From Epiperipatus broadwayi (lineage: Eukaryota; Onychophora; Udeonychophora; Euonychophora; Peripatidae), in NCBI GenBank assembly GCA_028023455.1, contig JAQFVV010000031.1:9044093-9108092 (forward strand): a stretch of DNA of 64,000 bases. The letters are read 5' to 3'. Shown here piece by piece: positions 56,889-64,000 of the stretch. Position numbers and translations under genes: made by a program. Under the pieces are notes generated by a model that ran no database searches, had not been told where the DNA came from, and saw only the letters and a list, made by a program, of their open reading frames with translations. Position 1 is the first letter of the stretch, and every line of letters starts with the position of its first letter.

Positions 56889-59800
56889 TAATAAACACAG
56901 TATTAAAGGTGTTTATGGAAAGATAGCAAATAAAAGTTTGGAAAGTTGATCGATATTCTTTTTATTATATTCTAATATATATATATATTGTACCAATATT
57001 GAAATTGGCACATGATAATTTATCTTAAAAAAAATATTAAAATAATTTTTCGTAAAAGAGTTTGAAATAAAAGTTACAAAATAATTGATTAAAAGGGGGG
57101 AGGGGGAGTTTTGGTTAGAAAAGATAAACTAAAAGTTTTATAAAAGGAAGTAGAGTTTATTATTATTAGTCAAAATATAATTTAAAGTTTAAAAAATACA
57201 AATCTCTTTTCATTCGAATTAAAGAAAAAAGTAATCTTAAAACTAGTTATATATGTGTGTATATATGTGCAATTGTAAATAAAAATAAATGTATCCGTAT
57301 TAAATAAATATTAAAAAATAAATGGAAGTTGTCATTAAAAAACAAAGCGATGGCTATTAATTAAAAATATAAAACAACATGTTTTGCATGGCTATTATTA
57401 ATTAAACGATCTTCCAAAACATGTTGTCAAAGGATTATCAATGGAATTTCGACAACACATATTGCCAGAGGATATTACAAGGACAACACATCGCAGGTAT
57501 AAATGGACCTTTTTTTTTTATCAGACAATTAATTGAGTCAGTTAAGTCAAGAGAGGACAATCAGTTGAGTTAATTGTATCCAGAAACAAAATGCAGTGCT
57601 GAGCAGCTTTTGGGGAACACATGTTTCTCCACAGCCAGAAGTCCGATGAAAACAGCAAGATCTGCCCATGAAATAATGTCCGCGTAACAACTTGGAAATC
57701 TCCATCAATATCTAATTGTCTCCCATAGTAATAATCGTGAATAATAAGGAAACTTATCAAGGAAATGTCTCAGCCAGCTGGAAGTATTCATAATGGAAGC
57801 AGCAAACAAGAAGAAAACAAAGTTCTAAATCTACATTCAAAATACTAGGTAAAACATTTGCTTATTTTCATTTATACCATAATAGCCATTGCATTAATTG
57901 GTAAAGCCTCCAGAGACAAGTAATTTGAACTTTATAATTATGCATAAAATGAACTATTGATGTTTGTGTTTGTGAATACTATATGATTTTATAAACATCA
58001 AACATTATTTATGCTTTTCACAAGATATATATTATAGTGTGTTAATTTAAAATATGCATGTGTTATATTAGTTAAAAAATTATAAAGATGTTTAAATTTA
58101 GTAAATTAATGTTAGTTAATAAATTGTCTTAAAACTTAAACTCTATTTGTCAGTCAATTCTTTTTATCAACTCTTTTACCAATCTCTCTTACAATTATTT
58201 CACCACTAATTATGTATAATCTGTTAGTGATTACAAGTAACTGAGCTAATCTATGGTAAAACTTAGGTGTTGAGTTAGTGGCCATTGTTCAAAGTGCATT
58301 ATTTATTCATTCTTGGATAATTAACTGGCACCCATGTTTACATGAAACAAAAAAAGTGCTTTGAACTCTGGCATTAAACTTAAGAGTTGAGAAGAAGTTA
58401 TGTCCTGGAAATGTAATGCTAGTTATATATTTTATAGCTATTGTTTGGGCATACATACTTTCCGAGTATGTTCTTCTCTGCCTATGAGGCCAGTGTTTCG
58501 ATCGCCCATATTCGAACCCGGTACATATATATATATATATATATTGTAACCCCTCATCACCAACAACCACAAATACCCGGGGGCACCAATTCTATGCATC
58601 ATAGAATAAACTATTGATCTAATTTTACCTTAAAATTATTAATGAGGCTCTTAAATGAAGTTTTACCTTAGCTTAGCTCAGCTGAAGGATACAGAGGTCT
58701 ATGAGGTGTAGACTGTACATTAGATGTGGGAGGAACATTATAATTAATAAGGATAAAACATCTATTAAATTCTAAAACAAATAAGAATTAAATTGGTAAA
58801 ATTCAACCATCTAATTTAACAAGTTATAGTATATATTTCACCTCCTCCCATCATTCACATGCATTGAACAACCTCTACTATGTTAGAAAATTAAATTAAT
58901 AACTGGTAATGTTTAACAACTAGACTGTATAGCAAGTTGGAACTGAACATAAAATAAACCTATCATTACTGAACTTTTAATTATACAATAATCTAAACTA
59001 GTTAACTGAATTAATGTTTAATCTAAGTTAATAATTGAATATCTCAGGGAATTAATTTATTACATAGCTTAACTCTAAATCTTTATTTCTCAACATTTAC
59101 TATTTACTTTTATAAAAGTAGTGATGTAAATTAAGCAATACCTGAAGTAAATAATGGCAGTTAGATAATGAAAGAAATAGGGTACATTTTGATTTCAATT
59201 CATTATCTAAACAATAACTGAATGATAAACCTTTTAGAAAATCAGTAAATAATTAACATTTCATACAGTGTTTGGATCAAGGAAACTAACATCATCATAT
59301 TTGGATATGTTCATCATTAAATTAAATGAAAAGTGCAACCATATCATATTAGACAAAATAAATATGTGTGTGCATCTGTGGAAATATGAAATACGAATGT
59401 ATGTTAAAGAAGAATTCTGAATACAATTTTGAATAATAAAACATTTATTAAGAAAAAATAGTTAAGCAAACATTTATTTTTTATATAATTGGTGCAGGTA
59501 CAAGTTTTAGATGTATTTAACATCAATAGTTGAAAAATTTACATAAGAGCAGATAACACAAGATAATTTTCTAATTTCTATTCTGACACATCTCATCTAT
59601 CAAGGCATTCTGATAGACTTATGGAAAACACATTATATTTTTAACACTAAAATAATAAACCAAAATAAAATCTTTACATTTTCATTACAAATGGTTTTAA
59701 GTTATCAGTCACTTCTGATAAGCATATGGAGCTGAAGTAATATAGCCCTAAACTTCAGATAATAAACTACAAAAATTTACTTTATATTCGACATCTTGTT

Positions 59801-59986
59801 TTTAGCACTCTTAAATCATCAATTAAGTTGATAAGTCTGTGATAAATAACATATGGTTAAATATTTATATTAAATTATAAGATAAAACTATTTTTTTAGC
59901 ATTTTACTTCAAATGCACATTGACTAAAAATAAAAGGGGTTTGAACCTAAGAATAAGTATAAAATAAGAATAATATCAAACTATAC

Positions 59987-60127
59987 TTTGCAAAATGGAA
60001 ATAAATAACTCCATTAATTAAATATATCCTGTCTTTGCAAAAATGAAGTAAATAATTCTATTGATTAACTATGTTTTATCTTTGCAAAATAGAAATAAAT
60101 AATTCTACTAATTAACTATGTTTTGTT
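59987..60127. repeat. 47-bp tandem repeat, three copies
   Basis: tttgcaaaat begins at 59987, 60034 and 60081 and is followed in each by aaataaataa(c/t)tc and attaa(c/a)tat. Copies differ at several positions. Confidence 0.85.
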
Positions 60128-61650
60128 CTTTTTTGCTTGCTTACTCAAATGATGATTGAATATTATGAAAATTGATGATATGAAACTTTATTGATAAGTA
60201 CAAAATGATTTGGAATAATAATTAAAGTTACACATTAATGATGGATTTTTCCATATCTTCTAAATTAATACTTTATACATGTGTCTGTATTATGATGTGT
60301 GTCATAAAATAAATAATTAACACTAATCAATCCAATCGGTTTACTTATTGTAATAAAATTATAATACTGACAATGACAACGGGCAATCAAACTTTAACAC
60401 TAACTTTACTACAGCTGTTTTGTGAGAAAAATCAATTCTGCTTTTATTCTTCCTTTTTATCAATAAATTATCTGGCACTTGGCTATAAGTATAAGATGAA
60501 AATATTTCTTAAGGCACATGGGGATAAAAGACTTTCACAATTTTAATCATATAAATAACAATACAATAACTCCCAAGTCTAACCTCTGAGACTACAAATA
60601 ACTGGTGGGAACAAATTCTCATCACTAAAATAATCAAGGAGATAAAACAATTGTCTTCATATACTCTTAATTCATAAATACAACTATCAAAACTGGAGGA
60701 TTCAATCTAGTCCTATCAAATACTTCAATAAACAAAAAGGGAGAGTTTACTCGATCCCATGCAATATACTATGCAATATACCCATGTCAAATATTCAACT
60801 AACAGGAAAATGGGGAGATATTACTCAATCCAAAATACTAGACATCACTAACTTCATTCTACATAGCCAGTAGATACTTTTCTATTCAAGCATAATAAAA
60901 AACAATAAATTCATACTTAAATAAATTTCTAATCTTTCCAAATCAATTGTCCCATTCTCATCCTCCGAAACCAATAGACGTATATCATTTTTACTTTCAA
61001 TTTAAACATTATTATAGTTGTTTTTAATAATATACATGCATATATAAGCATAACAACACACATACAATTTCAAATCTCAGTAAGTAGAGAATTACTGTAA
61101 AAATATCAATTAATAACTGTAAAAGCAATAATAGATAAATATTTCATATCTGATAAATATAATATCTTTAACTTGGAAACATAATAATTACGGTTGAAAA
61201 GCAAGGCAAAATAATTTCAATTGGAAAGGTAAGACAAAATAATCTTTTTTAGTAGTGCATTTACATTAGCACAAATTTAAAGTAAAAGTTTGGTTTAGAT
61301 AAACAATAAATCTTTATATTCTAGGTTAAATAATTATTAAAAATAATTATTGTATAATCTACTAAAAAACGCAAAGATATACTATAAAAATTTATATAAT
61401 GAGCTTCTTTTTAAAAGAGCTATTAACCCCTTCAGCGTTAAATGGATTTCTCATTTTCTGACACACATGTATATTTATAATACGAGCACACGATAAAACT
61501 TATACTAAAATACTAAAATAATAATAAAAATTACCTCGTATAATATTTCCTTCACATTATACATTTAATGAGATGTTTTTGAAGAAACAATAATAAATAT
61601 AATAATAAAAATAATAAAACAACCTTTAAACTGTCTATCTACTAAATACC

Positions 61651-61935
<285 letters not shown>

Positions 61936-64000
61936 TTATATGCCATACTTTTTTACAAGATAAGTAACAAATTTTTTAAAGTCTAAAGAAAAAATATTTT
62001 CATTAATAAAATCATGATTATAGGTATTAGGCAAACGAAGCAAAGGTGAAAATTTTAATATGTTAGAGCGACAAACCTTAATATAAAATAAAGTAAATGT
62101 ACGTGTTTTATGTAAACAATTATTAAACGCAATATTTGAAATTTTGTTAGTTAATATAATTTTTTGATTCACAAGATTATATAAAATTTTAAGATCTCTC
62201 ATTTTTCTTCTAATGGATAGGGATAGATAATGGTCTTTTAATTTAATGTACTTAGAAAATTTGTCATAAACCAATTGAATTTTGATAATATCTCGTTTGG
62301 AACTGGGATTCCAAACGACAGATCCATATTCTAAAATTGGCAAAACCAAAGAGAGAAACAATTTATATTTTGTAAAACTACTAAATTGTCTACCATGCCT
62401 TAAAATTGCACCCATAATTTTAAAAGCCTTATTTACTACATTTTCAATATGATGATGAAATGATCCATTGCTTGCAAAAATAATTCCAAGGTCTTTCTGA
62501 GTATCAACAAACTTTATATTATGATCTTCAATATAATAAGGACAAATTATCATTTCAGATTTTTTGGAATAAGAAACTGTTGAACACTTATCCATATTAA
62601 TATCCATTTTATTATCTCTACACCATTTCACAAAACTATTGATATCTTTTTGTAATAATATGCAATCATTAATTGAGTTTATATTCCTAAAAATTTTACA
62701 ATCATCTGCATAACATAAAATATGCGAAAATTCTAAACTCTCTCCCAAATCATCAATATAAATGTTAAACAATAATGGTGCAAGGATACTGCCCTGAGGT
62801 ACTCCTATATTACAATAATATGGATTAGAAGAATTATTCTTAAACTTTACATAAGCTGTTCTCTTCTTAATAAAAGATTCAAACCATGCAACCAAATTAT
62901 AGGAAAAACCTAATTTATACATTTTGAAAAGCAACCTGGAATGATCCACTTTATCAAATGCCTTGGATAAATCAAAATAAACAACATCTAAACGACATTG
63001 ATTCTCAAAGGCATTAGCAATGTGATCAGTTATTGTTAAAAGATTAGTTTCAGTTGATCTTCCAGGTAAAAAACCATGTTGCACAGGAACCAAAATCTTA
63101 TTTATGTCATTAACAATTTTCTTATAAACACATCTTTCAAATATGCGTGCAACTGTATGAAGCACAGAAATTGGTCTATAATTATTAACATTATCTTTTG
63201 AACCATTTTTAAAAATAGGTATAACTTTGGCAAGTTTTAGAGAGTTAGGAAAAATACAATTTTTAATGGAACAATTAAGAATATAACATAAAGGAGCAGC
63301 AATATATTCTACACAACCTTTATAAATGAAAGAAGGTATATTGTCATAACCTATACTTGAATGTATTTTGAGTTCTTTGACAGCTGATATAATATCACTA
63401 TTGTTGAAACAATCGATAGAAATGCTATCATTAAAACATCCCTTGATCAAATTAAACCCAGACAGTTGAGAATTACCAAATAATTCAGAAAAGTGAACTG
63501 AAAAGTCATCAGCACATAAAGATGAATTATAATCCATTTGAGATTTTCTTTTGGTAATGCCAGAAGTTTTAATAAAAGACCAAAATTCTTTAGGATTATC
63601 TGACAAATTGAGCTCCATATTTTTAATATAGTTTTGAAAATCAATTTTCTGAATAGCTTTAACCAATCTTCTATAATTAATAAAATTATTGTAAAAAAGT
63701 ATATTTCATGTTTTAATGTACTGCTTATGATGATACAATTTCCTTCTAATAATTTTTTTAAGTTTATCTGAGAACCAAAAAGGGAAATAAAAATTGTGAG
63801 AGTCACGTTTTTTTGGTATATAAAAATCAATTAGATCATTAAATACTTGATTAAAAAAGTCCATATTATAATTAGCATCTGTTGAGGAATATAATGGGCT
63901 CCAATCAAAATTAGAAATTGTCTTACACAGACCCATATAATCCCCCTTTTTATAACATCTTTTAATATTTAAAGGAACATGCCACTTAAAATAATTTATT
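61936..64000 (-). pseudogene. Jockey/CR1-like LINE ORF2: endonuclease linker and reverse transcriptase, one in-frame stop
   Basis: Read leftward from the window edge, one frame is open except for a single TGA at about 63706-63708. Before the stop come KWHVPLNIKRCYKK and DWSPLYSS-type linker sequence that follows the endonuclease. After it comes the reverse transcriptase: VIPIFKNGSKDNVNNYRPIS, then PVQHGFLPGRSTETNL, motif A VVYFDLSKAFDKVDHSRLL (about 62935-62985), GVPQGSILAPLLFNIYIDDL, motif C YADD (62701-62712), then KDLGIIF and the LPILEYGSVVWNPSS thumb. The frame ends in VKKYGI. All catalytic Asp residues are present. The ORF starts outside the window. No ATG is needed for the 61936-63666 part, which is only the piece after the stop. 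The clade is a family-style judgement. Confidence 0.92.

Larger units (their letters stand above)
55968..61650. other. AT-rich DNA with microsatellites, no supported gene
   Basis: It contains a GATA/GGTA-type tetranucleotide array (56770-56888), a GC-richer patch at 57400-57800 with a 72-codon minus-strand open frame (57542-57760) of unknown identity, a TA run at 58526-58544, and a 47-bp tandem repeat at 59987-60127. A minus-strand gggttcgaatat at 58506-58522 resembles a B box but the supposed A box is separated by the TA run. Confidence 0.45.

Noticed and set aside
56716-56898. 60-codon minus-strand frame
   Set aside because: Generated by the GATA/GGCA tetranucleotide array.
58500-58560. 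A possible tRNA-type promoter on the minus strand
   Set aside because: The B-box-like gggttcgaatat is acceptable but the A box is split from it by a TA run and no tRNA-like fold is seen.
58545-58600. A possible LTR/primer-binding boundary (tgtaacccc and cccgggggcaccaatt)
   Set aside because: Suggestive bases only; no LTR partner or internal coding region nearby.

Overview
The window looks like a gene-poor, very AT-rich stretch of an animal nuclear genome, probably an invertebrate. It has long dinucleotide microsatellites, decayed LINEs of at least three kinds, a decayed Ty3/Gypsy element, a gag-only LTR element, hAT-type DNA transposons, foldback (MITE-like) families, local tandem repeats and candidate tRNA-derived SINEs. 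I found no convincing host protein-coding gene, no rRNA, no intact tRNA gene and no CRISPR array. The species cannot be fixed from the sequence alone.

Layout. 1-2.2 kb: Tx1/L1-type LINE on the minus strand (start of the endonuclease ORF2, a broken zinc-knuckle ORF1, and a 56-bp tandem repeat at the 5' end). 2.7-6.8 kb: a Ty3/Gypsy element on the minus strand that can be followed in order through gag, zinc knuckle, protease, RT, RNase H and integrase, all broken. 6.9-13.4 kb: AT-rich DNA with one copy of an unclassified 1.35-kb repeat (10.2-11.6 kb). 13.5-15.0 kb: 415-bp units arranged as a 512-bp-arm palindrome plus direct copies. 17.5-18.4 kb: a four-copy tandem repeat of about 230 bp. 24.4-29.9 kb: an LTR retrotransposon with TG...CA long terminal repeats, a long open gag frame and no recognisable pol. 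31.4-32.5 kb: the 3' part of another LINE (minus). 33.4-34.5 kb: a gag-like but stop-riddled plus-strand frame preceded by CCAAT/TATA-like signals. 37.7-39.6 kb: the inverted second copy of the 10.2-kb repeat, carrying a foldback insertion. 41.4-43.5 kb: SINE-like pieces and foldback copies. 44.9-46.6 kb: a hAT element keeping only the C-terminal end of its transposase. 48.4-50.1 kb: a tandem pair of 430-bp repeats, the second split by an 849-bp non-autonomous hAT element with a perfect 8-bp target duplication. 52.1-54.2 kb: more foldback copies. 55.6-56.0 kb: another foldback. 61.65-64 kb: a Jockey/CR1-like LINE (minus) with a nearly intact RT, ending in short tandem repeats and a long AAT microsatellite.

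The elements do not form a pathway. Their value is as a record of insertion: several can be compared with an uninterrupted copy inside the same window, which gives empty-site evidence. The most notable single item is the 24.4-29.9 kb gag-only LTR element, whose gag has stayed open over 412 codons while its two LTRs differ greatly in length.
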